Origin: Amnibacterium sp. CER49
Lineage (GTDB): Bacteria > Actinomycetota > Actinomycetes > Actinomycetales > Microbacteriaceae
NCBI RefSeq assembly: GCF_029846255.1
Contig: NZ_JARVWQ010000002.1
Coordinates: 806,001-870,000 of the forward strand
DNA: 64,000 nt
Direction of reading: 5' to 3'
The notes under the pieces are model-generated. The model worked only from the letters and a program-made list of their open reading frames with translations, did no database searches and was not told the DNA's origin. This document shows, piece by piece, positions 32,125 through 40,264 of this stretch. Made by a program: the position numbers and the translations under genes. The number at the start of each line of letters is the position of its first letter. The stretch's first letter is position 1.

Positions 32125-33120
32125 GTGCGGATCGGGATCGTCGGAGCCGGCGCGATCGGCGGCACGGTCGCGGCCCTGCTCGACCGGGCCGGTCACGAGG
32201 TCGACGTCACGGCACGCGGCGAGCACCTCGAGGCGATCCGGTCCCGCGGGCTGCGGCTCACGGGCGCATGGGGCGAGCACGTGGCCCGGGTCGGCGCCGC
32301 GGAGGTGCTGCCGGAGCCGCCGGAGCTGGCGCTGCTCGCCGTGAAGGCGCAGGACGCGCCGGCCGCCGCCGCGGCGCACGCGGACCTGCTCGCCGGCGCT
32401 CCGGTCGTCGTGGTGCAGAACGGGCTCCGCGGACCGCAGGCGCTGCGCGAGGTGCTCCCCGCGTCACCGCTGATCGGCGGCCTGTCGATGATCGCCGCCT
32501 CGTACCTCGAGCCCGGCATCGTCACGGTGACCGCGCCCGGCCCGACGGTGCTCGGGGCCGACACGGCGAGCGGCGCGCAGCTCGCGGCCGCCGCCGCCGT
32601 GCTCGGCGAGGCGGTGCCCGTCGTGCTCACCGCGGATCTCGTCGGCACGCAGTGGGCGAAGCTCGTCGTGAACCAGCTGAACGCCGCGCCCGCGCTCACC
32701 GGCCTCTCGGCGCAGGAGGCGCTCGCGGTGCCCGCGCTGCGCCGGGCGGTGGCGGGTGCGATGCGGGAGACCGTGCGCGTGGGCCGCGCCGCCGGCGCGA
32801 CCTTCCTCGGGCTGCCGGGCCTCACCCCCGGGCGGCTGCGGATGCTCGCGGGCCTGCCCCCGGCCGTGTCCGGGCGGCTGCTCGCGGCACGCATGGTCGA
32901 GCGGATGGGAGCGGTGCCGAACCCGGGCAGCACCCTGCAGAGCATCCGTCGCGGGCGGCCGAGCGAGATCGACCACCTCTCCGGCGCCGTCGTCGAGGAG
33001 GGCGAGCGGCTCGGCGTGCCGACGCCGCTGAACCGGCGCATCGTCGCGCTCGTGCACGAGGTCGAGTCGACCGGTCGCTTCCTGCCCGCAGCCGAGGCGG
33101 CGGCCCGCATCCTCGCCTGA
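32125..33120 (+). CDS. Ketopantoate reductase family protein (PanE/ApbA-like)
   Basis: 331 residues. The NADPH-binding Rossmann motif IVGAGAIGGTVAAL is at residues ~4-17; the catalytic Lys is in WAKLVVNQLNA, followed by the C-terminal dimer helices and SEIDHLSGAVVEEGERLGVPTP with the family Glu. PanE reduces 2-dehydropantoate to pantoate for coenzyme A synthesis. No other pan gene is close, and PanE paralogues are common, so the substrate is probable rather than certain. It starts as a leaderless message and is convergent with the P-loop kinase gene. Confidence 0.85.
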   Translation: MRIGIVGAGAIGGTVAALLDRAGHEVDVTARGEHLEAIRSRGLRLTGAWGEHVARVGAAEVLPEPPELALLAVKAQDAPAAAAAHADLLAGAPVVVVQNGLRGPQALREVLPASPLIGGLSMIAASYLEPGIVTVTAPGPTVLGADTASGAQLAAAAAVLGEAVPVVLTADLVGTQWAKLVVNQLNAAPALTGLSAQEALAVPALRRAVAGAMRETVRVGRAAGATFLGLPGLTPGRLRMLAGLPPAVSGRLLAARMVERMGAVPNPGSTLQSIRRGRPSEIDHLSGAVVEEGERLGVPTPLNRRIVALVHEVESTGRFLPAAEAAARILA

Positions 33121-33212
33121 GCGCCCGCTGGGCCCGTCTCCGGGGCGCTTGCCGACATCCCGGGCGTCGTTCCGCGCCCGCCGCGTCGGAACCCGCCCGG
33201 GTCCCGGCGCGG

Positions 33213-33866
33213 TCAGCAGGCGTCGGCGAAGACGCGGCGCGGGTGCGCCGGGTCGGTCATGTCGAAGCTCGCGTTCGCGAGCCTCCGGGCGTCCACGGCG
33301 CGGTAGTACAGCTCGACGGCCTGGAACTCGCGCTCGAGGCGCGGGTCGTCGATCGCGATGCCGTCCCGCTCCGCGGCGCGCCGGCGGGCCGCGGCACGCG
33401 GCACCTGCAGCAGGGCGCTCGTGTGCCAGAGCCCGACGAGCTCGGGGCGGTGCAGGAACGGGCCCTCGACGACGAGCACCGCCCGCTCGGCGGGGGCGAA
33501 CACCGGTGGGTCGAGGATCGTCCCGTTCCCGCTCGGGCGGTGCGCGAGCGGGATGCGGTCGCCCCGGCGGTAGGGCTCCACCACCAGGCGGCGGAAGGCC
33601 GCGTAGTCGTAGGCCGCGGCGTAGTACGTCCGCGCGTCCGCGTCGGCCCAACCGGACTCGGCCGTGTGGAAGTCGTCGAGCGAGCAGGCGGCCGCGGACA
33701 CGTCGCGCGCCCGCAGGGCGCCGGCGAGGTCCCGCGCGAAGGTCGTGCGGCCGGAGCCGTCGACCCCGTCGACGCCCACGAGGATCCGGCCGCGCGGGAA
33801 CACCGCGAGCACCTCCTCGGCGAGCTCGGACAGCACCGCGCCGCGCTCCGGCGCCCATCTGGCCAT
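33213..33866 (-). CDS. Uridine kinase-like P-loop NTPase
   Basis: 217 residues. The Walker A is GVDGVDGSGRTTFA (residues ~31-44), with ACSLDDFH as the substrate-site strand and VLVVEGPFLHRPEL as the Walker B-like strand, the layout of the uridine kinase/phosphoribulokinase group. It would phosphorylate a small hydroxyl substrate with ATP; uridine is not proven. TAGCGT six bases before the ATG marks a leaderless promoter, divergent from mutY. Confidence 0.75.
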   Translation of the reverse strand: MARWAPERGAVLSELAEEVLAVFPRGRILVGVDGVDGSGRTTFARDLAGALRARDVSAAACSLDDFHTAESGWADADARTYYAAAYDYAAFRRLVVEPYRRGDRIPLAHRPSGNGTILDPPVFAPAERAVLVVEGPFLHRPELVGLWHTSALLQVPRAAARRRAAERDGIAIDDPRLEREFQAVELYYRAVDARRLANASFDMTDPAHPRRVFADAC

Positions 33867-33872
33867 GCGGGA

Positions 33873-33913
33873 ACGCTAGCCGGGCCGCGTGCCCGCCCGC
33901 CGACTCCTAGCCT
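33873..33913. promoter_or_regulatory. Divergent promoters of the kinase and mutY
   Basis: Minus: TAGCGT at 33873-33878, 6 bases from the ATG at 33866. Plus: TAGCCT at 33908-33913, 9 bases from the ATG at 33923, with GGAG in between. Both messages would have no or almost no leader. Confidence 0.5.
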
Positions 33914-33922
33914 GGAGCCCGG

Positions 33923-34786
33923 ATGGACGAGGCAGCGGTGGTGCGGTGGTACGGCGAGCACCGGCGCGACCTGCCCTGGCGGCGTCCCGGCTTCCCGGCC
34001 TGGGGCACCCTCGTGTCCGAGTTCATGCTGCAGCAGACGCAGGTCGCCCGCGTCGTGCCCGTGCTGGAGGCGTGGCTGGAGCGCTGGCCGACGCCGGCGG
34101 ACCTCGCGTCGGCGCCGCCGTCGGAGGTGCTGCGCGCGTGGGGGCGGCTCGGCTACCCGCGGCGAGCGCTCGCGCTGCACCGCTGCGCCCGGGCGATCGC
34201 CGAGCACCACGGCAACCGGGTGCCCGAGGACGTGGACGACCTGCTCGCCCTCCCGGGCATCGGGGACTACACGGCCCGGGCGGTCGCGGTCTTCGCCTAC
34301 GGCCACCGCCATCCCGTCGTCGACACGAACGTGCGGCGGGTGATCGCCAGAGCGGAGCTCGGGCGCCCCGACCAGGGCGCGCCGAACGCGCGCCGCGACC
34401 TGCCGGCGATGACGGCGCTCCTGCCCGAGGACCTTGCCGACGCCGCGGCGTTCAACGCCGGGATGATGGAGCTCGGCGCGCTCGTCTGCACGGCACGGTC
34501 GCCGCGCTGCGACGAGTGCCCGCTCCGCGACACGTGCGCGTGGCGCCTCGCGGGCTCCCCCGCGGGCGAGGGCGGCGTGCGCAGGCAGCCGCGCTTCGCG
34601 GGATCCGACCGGCAGCGTCGGGGACTCGTCATGGCCGAGCTCCGCGGCAGCGACGTGCCCGTGACCGACGCCGAGCTCGCCGCCGTGCTGCCGGACCGCG
34701 TGGTGCGCGCGCGGGTGCTCACCGGCCTCGCCGCCGACGGGCTGGCCGTCGCGACGCCGGCGGGATGGACGCTGCCGACCGCATGA
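33923..34786 (+). CDS. mutY: A/G-specific adenine glycosylase
   Basis: 287 residues, as in other actinobacterial MutY proteins, shorter than the E. coli enzyme at the C-terminus. It removes adenine opposite 8-oxoguanine. Visible: catalytic Glu in SEFMLQQTQV (~35), helix-hairpin-helix LPGIGDYTARAV (~113-124) with the catalytic Asp in PVVDTNVRR (~137), and the [4Fe-4S] motif C-x6-C-x2-C-x5-C (CTARSPRCDECPLRDTC, ~193-209). The Nudix-like C-terminal domain is short or diverged. Confidence 0.95.
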   Translation: MDEAAVVRWYGEHRRDLPWRRPGFPAWGTLVSEFMLQQTQVARVVPVLEAWLERWPTPADLASAPPSEVLRAWGRLGYPRRALALHRCARAIAEHHGNRVPEDVDDLLALPGIGDYTARAVAVFAYGHRHPVVDTNVRRVIARAELGRPDQGAPNARRDLPAMTALLPEDLADAAAFNAGMMELGALVCTARSPRCDECPLRDTCAWRLAGSPAGEGGVRRQPRFAGSDRQRRGLVMAELRGSDVPVTDAELAAVLPDRVVRARVLTGLAADGLAVATPAGWTLPTA

Positions 34787-34792
34787 CGCGGT

Positions 34793-35182
34793 TCAGTCCT
34801 GCCGTCGGCCCTTCGAGAGGAACCCGGTGACCACGAGCACCGCGGCGCCGACGACCTGGCCGATGCGCCACGGCTCACCCGAGAACGGGAAGGGGACCAC
34901 GGGGTTCCAGAGCACCCCGAGCACGATCGGCACGACCACGAGCACGCGGTGCCCCGCCTGCCACACGAGCACGGCGGTGATGAACGCGAGCACCGCCGCC
35001 GACATGCGGATCCAGGAGAACCCCGCCGTGTCGATGAGGGCGACTCCCGCGAGCAGCACGATGGCGCCGAGCACGGCCGGCACGAGCGCCCGCCGCTCGA
35101 CGGGCGAGCCGTAGCGGTGCTCGACGGTCGACCGCGGTGCGGTCGCCGCCGCCCGGCGCTCCCGCCGGTTGCCCGAACTCAC
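34793..35182 (-). CDS. Small integral membrane protein following rbfA
   Basis: 129 residues from the GTG at 35182, overlapping the rbfA stop by four bases (GTGA). A charged N-terminal ~30 residues (SSGNRRERRAAATAPRS) precedes four hydrophobic segments with WNPVVPFPFSGEPWRIGQV between the last two, a pattern of DUF6804-like membrane proteins; that name is tentative. It is in the infB-rbfA unit. Convergent with mutY (6-bp gap). Confidence 0.65.
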   Translation of the reverse strand: MSSGNRRERRAAATAPRSTVEHRYGSPVERRALVPAVLGAIVLLAGVALIDTAGFSWIRMSAAVLAFITAVLVWQAGHRVLVVVPIVLGVLWNPVVPFPFSGEPWRIGQVVGAAVLVVTGFLSKGRRQD

Positions 35183-35616
35183 TCCTCGTCGTCGCGGGCG
35201 CGCGGCTGCACGTACGGGTCGGGGTCGCCGGCGTACGACGCCCGCTCCGCGATCGCGCGTGCCGCCTCGTCGCGCTCCCGCGCCTGCGCGAGCAGGTCGG
35301 CGACGTGCGCGGCGTTCTCGGGGATCGCGTCGGGGATGAACTCGAGCGACGGCGTGAGCCGCGCGTGGATGTTCCGGCCGACCTCCGTGCGGAGCAGGCC
35401 GGTGGCGGCCTTCAGCGCGGCCGCGCTGTCCTCGCGCTCCTGCTCGGTGCCGTACACCGTGTAGAAGATCGAGGCGTGCTGCAGGTCGCCCGTCATGCGG
35501 ACGTCCGTGATCGTGACGAAGCCGAGGCGCGGGTCGCGCAGACCCTTCTCGAGGCGCTTCGCGACGATCTCCTTCACGCGGTCGCCGAGCTTCGCGGCGC
35601 GTCCGTGATCGGCCAT
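35179..35616 (-). CDS. rbfA: 30S ribosome-binding factor A
   Basis: 145 residues, usual length. A single KH-like fold: the start RAAKLGDRVKEIVAKRLEKG, DPRLGFVTITDVRMTGDLQHASIFYTVYG, then LRTEVGRNIHARLTPSLEFIPD. It helps late maturation of the 30S subunit and cold growth. It lies 125 bp after infB on the same strand; that gap holds a strong hairpin and a 15-bp direct repeat. The C-terminal tail is charged. Confidence 0.95.
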   Translation of the reverse strand: MADHGRAAKLGDRVKEIVAKRLEKGLRDPRLGFVTITDVRMTGDLQHASIFYTVYGTEQEREDSAAALKAATGLLRTEVGRNIHARLTPSLEFIPDAIPENAAHVADLLAQARERDEAARAIAERASYAGDPDPYVQPRARDDEE

Positions 35617-35663
35617 GTCCTCCTCCTTCTGAACGAGACGCGGACCCGGAGCCCCCGGCCGAC

Positions 35664-35693
35664 GCGCCGCCCACTCGGGTGAGCGGGCGGCGC
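35664..35693 (-). terminator. Strong hairpin between infB and rbfA
   Basis: GCGCCGCCC-a-CTC (35664-35676) pairs with GAG-c-GGGCGGCGC (35681-35693) around a GGGT loop; one internal mismatch. It stands between the infB stop and the rbfA start, so it may be a partial terminator or an mRNA processing/stability element. Confidence 0.55.
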
Positions 35694-35701
35694 GCCGTCG
35701 A

Positions 35702-35735
35702 GGAGCTCCGGATCCGCGAGGGAGCTCCGGATCCG
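35702..35735. repeat. 15-bp direct repeat after infB
   Basis: GGAGCTCCGGATCCG occurs at 35702-35716 and again at 35721-35735, spaced by 19 bases. Each copy contains GGAGCTCC and TCCGGA palindromes. It fills most of the DNA between the infB stop and the hairpin. Confidence 0.6.
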
Positions 35736-35741
35736 TGACCG

Positions 35742-38515
35742 CTAGGCCCGGACCTTCTCCCTCGTCTCGATCGTCTCGATCTCGTCACCGATCTGGATGT
35801 CGTTGAAGCGGCCGAGCCCGATACCGGCCTCGTAGTCCGCACGCACCTCGGTGACGTCGTCCTTGAAGCGGCGCAGCGAGTCGATGGCGAGGTTGTCGCC
35901 GACCACGACGCCGTTGCGGATGACGCGCGCCTTGGCGTTGCGCGTGATCGTGCCGCTGCGGACGTAGACACCCGCGATGTTGCCCACCTTGGACGAGCGG
36001 AAGATCTCGCGGATCTCGGCGAGGCCCGACTGGACCTCCTCGAACTCCGGCTTCAGCATGCCCTTCAGCGAGTTCTCCACGTCCTCGAGGGCCGAGTAGA
36101 TCACCGAGTAGAAGCGGACGTCGATGCCCTCGCGCGCAGCGCGCTCGCGGGCCTTCGGGTCGGGGCGGACGTTGAAGCCGATGATGATCGCGTTGTCGAC
36201 CGTGGCGAGGTTCACGTCGCTCTCGGTGACGGCGCCGACGCCGCGGTGGATGATCCGCAGCTGGACGCTCTCGTCGACGTCGATCTTCAGCAGCGACTCC
36301 TCGAGCGCCTCGACGGCACCGGAGACGTCGCCCTTGATGATCAGGTTGAGCGAGTCGACCTTGCCGGCCTCGATCTGACCCATGAAGTCCTCGAGCGAGA
36401 TGCGCTTGCGGGCCTTCGCCAGCTGCGCGTTGCGCTCCGCGGCCTCACGCTTCTCGGCGACCTGGCGGGCGGTGCGGTCGTCCTCGGTCACGAGGAACGT
36501 GTCACCGGCCCGCGGGACCGTCGAGAGGCCCTGCACCTGCACGGGCCGCGACGGGCCCGCCTCGGTGAGCGCCACACCGTTCTCGTCCGTCATCGCCCGG
36601 ACGCGGCCGTAGGCCGTGCCCGCCACGATGGCGTCACCGACGTGCAACGTGCCCGTCTGGATGAGCACCGTCGCGACCGCGCCGCGGCCCTTGTCGAGCC
36701 GCGCCTCGATGGCCACACCACGGGCGTCCCGATCCGGGTTCGCCCGGAGGTCGAGCCCCGCGTCGGCGGTGAGGAGCACCGCGTCGAGCAGGCTGTCGAT
36801 GCCGATGTTGTTCCGCGCCGAGACGTCGACGAACATGGTGTCGCCGCCGTACTCCTCCGCGACGAGACCGAACTCGGTGAGCTGCTGCCGGACCTTCGCC
36901 GGGTTCGCGCCCTCCTTGTCGATCTTGTTCACGGCCACGACGATCGGCACACCGGCCGCCTGGGCGTGGTTCAGCGCCTCCACGGTCTGCGGCATGACGC
37001 CGTCGTCCGCGGCGACCACGAGGATCGCGAGGTCGGTCACCTGGGCACCGCGGGCACGCATGGCGGTGAACGCCTCGTGGCCCGGGGTGTCGATGAAGGT
37101 GATGGCCCGCTCGTAGCCCTCGTGCTCCGTCCACACCTGGTAGGCACCGATGTGCTGGGTGATGCCACCCGCCTCACCCGCGACGACGTTCGCGTTACGG
37201 ATGGAGTCGAGCAGCTTCGTCTTGCCGTGGTCGACGTGGCCCATGACGGTGACCACCGGGGGCCGGATCTCGAGATCCTCGTCGTCCTCGTCGTACTCGA
37301 ACTCGATGTCGAAGCCCTCGAGCAGCTCGCGGTCCTCGTCCTCGGGCGAGACCATCTCGATGCGGTAGCCGAGCTCCTCGCCGAGGACCTGGAAGGTCGC
37401 CTCGTCGAGCGACTCCGTCGCCGTCGCCATCTCACCGAGGTGGAACAGCACCGTGACGAGATTGCCCGGGCTCGCGTCGATCTTGTCGGCGAAGTCCGTG
37501 ATGGACGCACCGCGACGCAGCCGGATGACCGTGCTGCCGTCGCCGCGGGGAACGCTGACGCCACCGAGGGTCGGGGCGCTGCGCATCTCGAACTCGGCGC
37601 GCTTCGTCCGCTTCGACTTGCGCTGGCGGGACTTGCCGCCGCCCTTGCCGAAGGCACCCGCGGTGCCGCCGCCGGGACCGCGGCCACGACCGCCGCCACC
37701 GGGACGCGGGCCGCTGAAGCCGCCCGCGGGACGCTGGAAGCCGCCGCCGGCACCGCCGGGGCGTGCTCCGGCACCGCCGCCGGCACCGCCGGGACGCTGG
37801 AAGCCGCCCGGACGCTGACCGAAGCCGGTCGGGCGCTGGCCCATGCCGGGACCCCCCGGACGCGGAGCGCCGGGTCGCGGGGCGCCGGGACGCGGAGCGC
37901 CCGGACGCGGGATCGCGCCGCCAGCACCGCCACCGGCACCGGGTCGCATGCCCTGGTTCGCGCCGAAGGGGTTGTTGCCCGGACGGGGCGCGCGGCCCAT
38001 GCCCTGGCTCGAGGCGAACGGGTTGTTGCCCGGGCGCGGCTGACCCGGACGCGGCTGCGGACGCGGGATCGCGTTGTTCGGCGTCGGGCGCGCGGCGCCG
38101 TCCGGAACCGGGCGCGCCTCGGTGCCGCCCGCGGACGGACGCTCCTGCTGGGGCGCCTGCTGCGGCGCGGGCTGCTGGGGTGCCGCCCGCAGCGGCCGGG
38201 GGTCGGGCGGGAGCCGGAGGTGGCCGGCGCGGACGGCTGCGGCGCGGCGGGCGCGCTCGGGCCGGGCACGACGCCCTGCGGCCGCGGCGCCTGCGCGACG
38301 GGCCGCTGGGGGCCGGGGGTCGCCGGTGCGGCGCCGCCGTTGCCCATGGGGATGCCGTCAGCGGCGAGCTTCGCCCGGAGCTTGCGGACGACGGGGGGCT
38401 CGACGCTCGAGGACGGGCCCTTCACGAACTCGCCCATCTCCTTCAGCTTCGCGAGTGCGAGCTTCGTGTCGATGCCGAGATCGGATGCGATTTCGTGGAC
38501 GCGTGGTTTCGCCAC
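35742..38515 (-). CDS. infB: Translation initiation factor IF-2, with an apparent frameshift in the linker
   Basis: GTG start at 38515 with AGGAG upstream. The N-terminal IF2_N domain ([22 protein letters not shown]) reads in one frame to about 38205; after the run of five G at 38198-38202 the coding sense continues in a second frame ([14 protein letters not shown]). The second frame then runs unbroken through a Gly/Pro/Arg linker to the GTPase domain ([13 protein letters not shown], Walker A), a DTPGH motif, EF-Tu-like domain II and the C-terminal fMet-tRNA-binding domain. One base must be missing. IF-2 is essential, so a sequencing error in the G-run is most likely. It positions initiator tRNA on the 30S subunit. 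Confidence 0.93.
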
Positions 38516-38521
38516 AGTTCT

Positions 38522-38548
38522 CCTGTCTGGACCTGCCAGACAGGCAGG
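38522..38548 (-). promoter_or_regulatory. Two mutually exclusive hairpins covering the infB ribosome binding site
   Basis: On the infB strand, hairpin B pairs CCTGTCTGG (38544-38536) with CCAGACAGG (38530-38522), loop five bases; its 3' arm includes the AGG of the AGGAG Shine-Dalgarno (38524-38520). Hairpin A pairs CCTGCC (38548-38543) with GGCAGG (38537-38532), loop five bases. The arms overlap, so A and B cannot form together; B hides and A frees the ribosome binding site. Confidence 0.55.
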
Positions 38549-38823
38549 CCGTTAGTGCGGTGCGGATCTCATCTCGAGTCGCTCATCGCTTGTCCATGTG
38601 CCTGTTCCACCTCTACGGGGAGGATGCCCGGACGGATCCGGGCCTGAGAACGCCGGCCGAGGCCGACGGATCGAGAGTCTACCGTCCGCGGGACCGACTT
38701 CGGACGGTCCTGCGGCGACGTGGAGGGAACACGGCGGTCGCCGCCCGCATTCCCGTGCGCTCCAGGCGCCGGCCTCGGCGCCTCGTGCTCAGTGCTGCTC
38801 CAGGACCGGCTGCGCCCGTGGAC
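38549..38823 (-). other. nusA-infB intergenic region without a recognisable gene
   Basis: Here many bacteria have ylxR (DUF448). I read the three minus-strand frames: one frame is open for about 85 codons but gives a hydrophilic sequence without the RTCxGCR signature, and the others have stops early. I see no gene I can support. It may be a decayed ylxR or a long infB leader. Confidence 0.45.
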
Positions 38824-39822
38824 TCAGTCCTGTTCCAGGATCGAGTCGGGCTGGATGTCGATCTTCGCGCCCGTGAGCTTCGCGGCGAGTCGGGCGTTCT
38901 GCCCCTCCTTGCCGATCGCGAGCGAGAGCTGGTAGTCGGGCACGAGCGCCCGGACGGCCTTCGTGCTCCGGTCGATCACGAACGCGCTCGACACGCGGGC
39001 CGGCGACAGGGCGTGGGCGACGAAGGTCGCGAGGTCGTCCGAGGCGTCGACGATGTCGATCTTCTCGCCGCCGAGCTCGGCCGAGACGGCTCGGACTCGC
39101 TGCCCGAGCTCGCCGATGGCGGCGCCCTTCGCGTTCACGCCCGGCTGGTTGGCGCGCACGGCCACCTTCGACCGGTGCCCGGCCTCGCGGGCGAGCGCCG
39201 TGATCTCGACGACGCCGGAGGCGATCTCGGGCACCTCGAGGGCGAAGAGCTTGCGCACGAGGCCCGGGTGGGTGCGCGACACGGTGATCGACGGGCCCTT
39301 CGCCCCGCGCGAGACGCTCGTCACGTAGACGCGGATGCGGTCGCCGTGCTCGTACTTCTCGCCCGGCACCTGCTCCTCGGGAGGCAGGATCGCCTCGATG
39401 CTGCCGAGGTCGACGTGCACCATCCGTGGGTTCGGCCCCTGCTGCACGACGCCCGCGACGATGTCGCCCTCGCGGCCCTTGAACTCGCCGAGGATGCGCT
39501 CGTCGCCGAGGTCGCGCAGGCGCTGGTTGATGACCTGCTTCGCGGCGAACGCGGCGATGCGGCCGAAGTCGTGCGGCTCGTCCTCGGCCTCACCGATCTG
39601 CTCGCCCGACTCGTCGAGCTCGGGCACGAGCACGACGACGCGGCCGGTCTTGCGGTCGATCCGCACGCGCGGGCGCGGCGTGCCGGCGGGTGCGTGCTCG
39701 GGCTGGTCGGTGTGCTTCAGGTACGCGGTGAGGATCGCGGCCTCGATGATGTGGAGCAGCTCGTCGAACGGGATCTCCCGCTCGCGCTCCATGAGCCGCA
39801 GCACCGCGAGATCGATGTCCAC
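38824..39822 (-). CDS. nusA: Transcription termination/antitermination factor NusA
   Basis: 332 residues from the GTG at 39822, the short actinobacterial form without the C-terminal AR repeats of E. coli. The N-terminal domain binds RNA polymerase, the S1 domain follows ([23 protein letters not shown], ~120-142), then KH1 and KH2 ([38 protein letters not shown]). It modulates pausing and termination. A TACCGT hexamer (39889-39894) about 65 bases upstream is a possible -10. rimP, the usual upstream neighbour, is absent; a NIPSNAP gene is divergent. Confidence 0.95.
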   Translation of the reverse strand: MDIDLAVLRLMEREREIPFDELLHIIEAAILTAYLKHTDQPEHAPAGTPRPRVRIDRKTGRVVVLVPELDESGEQIGEAEDEPHDFGRIAAFAAKQVINQRLRDLGDERILGEFKGREGDIVAGVVQQGPNPRMVHVDLGSIEAILPPEEQVPGEKYEHGDRIRVYVTSVSRGAKGPSITVSRTHPGLVRKLFALEVPEIASGVVEITALAREAGHRSKVAVRANQPGVNAKGAAIGELGQRVRAVSAELGGEKIDIVDASDDLATFVAHALSPARVSSAFVIDRSTKAVRALVPDYQLSLAIGKEGQNARLAAKLTGAKIDIQPDSILEQD

Positions 39823-39926
39823 GGTGGCGTCTCCCCTGTTCGCGCTGGCATGCCCGGCGAGGAGACGGGCTCCCCACCGGCACCGACTACGGTAGCAGCG
39901 CCTGATCAGGGGAACGGAGGGCTTCC

Positions 39927-40241
39927 ATGGCCGAGGACGACCGCACGATCCAGCTGCGCCGCTACCGCATCGTCGCCGGGGAGCTCGACGCGTTCGTCTC
40001 CTGGTGGCGCGAGCTCGTGATCCCGGCGCGCACCGCGCACGGCTTCAGCGTCGAGTTCGCCTACGCGGTCCCCGAGACGAACGAGTTCGTCTGGGCGGTG
40101 TCCGTCGCGGGCGACCGCGACGCGTTCCGGGCGATCGACGAGCGCTACGCCTCGTCGCCGGAGCGCGCCGCCGCGTTCGCCGGCCAGCCGCGGCGCATCG
40201 ACACCGCGACGCTCACGCTCGTCGAGCCGGTCGGCGCCTAG
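39927..40241 (+). CDS. NIPSNAP-like dimeric alpha-beta barrel protein
   Basis: 104 residues, one ferredoxin-like alpha-beta barrel. The opening [30 protein letters not shown] with [21 protein letters not shown] and the downstream ERAAAFAG helix fit the NIPSNAP/DUF family used as small dimeric enzymes or binding proteins. GGAGGG lies 8 bases upstream of the ATG. Divergent from nusA, convergent with proS (23-bp gap). Substrate unknown. Confidence 0.65.
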   Translation: MAEDDRTIQLRRYRIVAGELDAFVSWWRELVIPARTAHGFSVEFAYAVPETNEFVWAVSVAGDRDAFRAIDERYASSPERAAAFAGQPRRIDTATLTLVEPVGA

Positions 40242-40264
40242 CCCGTCGGCGCCGCAGCCGCGCG

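Noticed and set aside
37600-38100. Gly/Pro/Arg-rich repeats as a tandem DNA repeat element
   Set aside because: They encode the low-complexity linker of IF-2, which is normally repetitive in actinobacteria.
38549-38823. Possible ylxR in an open minus-strand frame
   Set aside because: No RTCxGCR or other DUF448 signature, and no start with a ribosome binding site.
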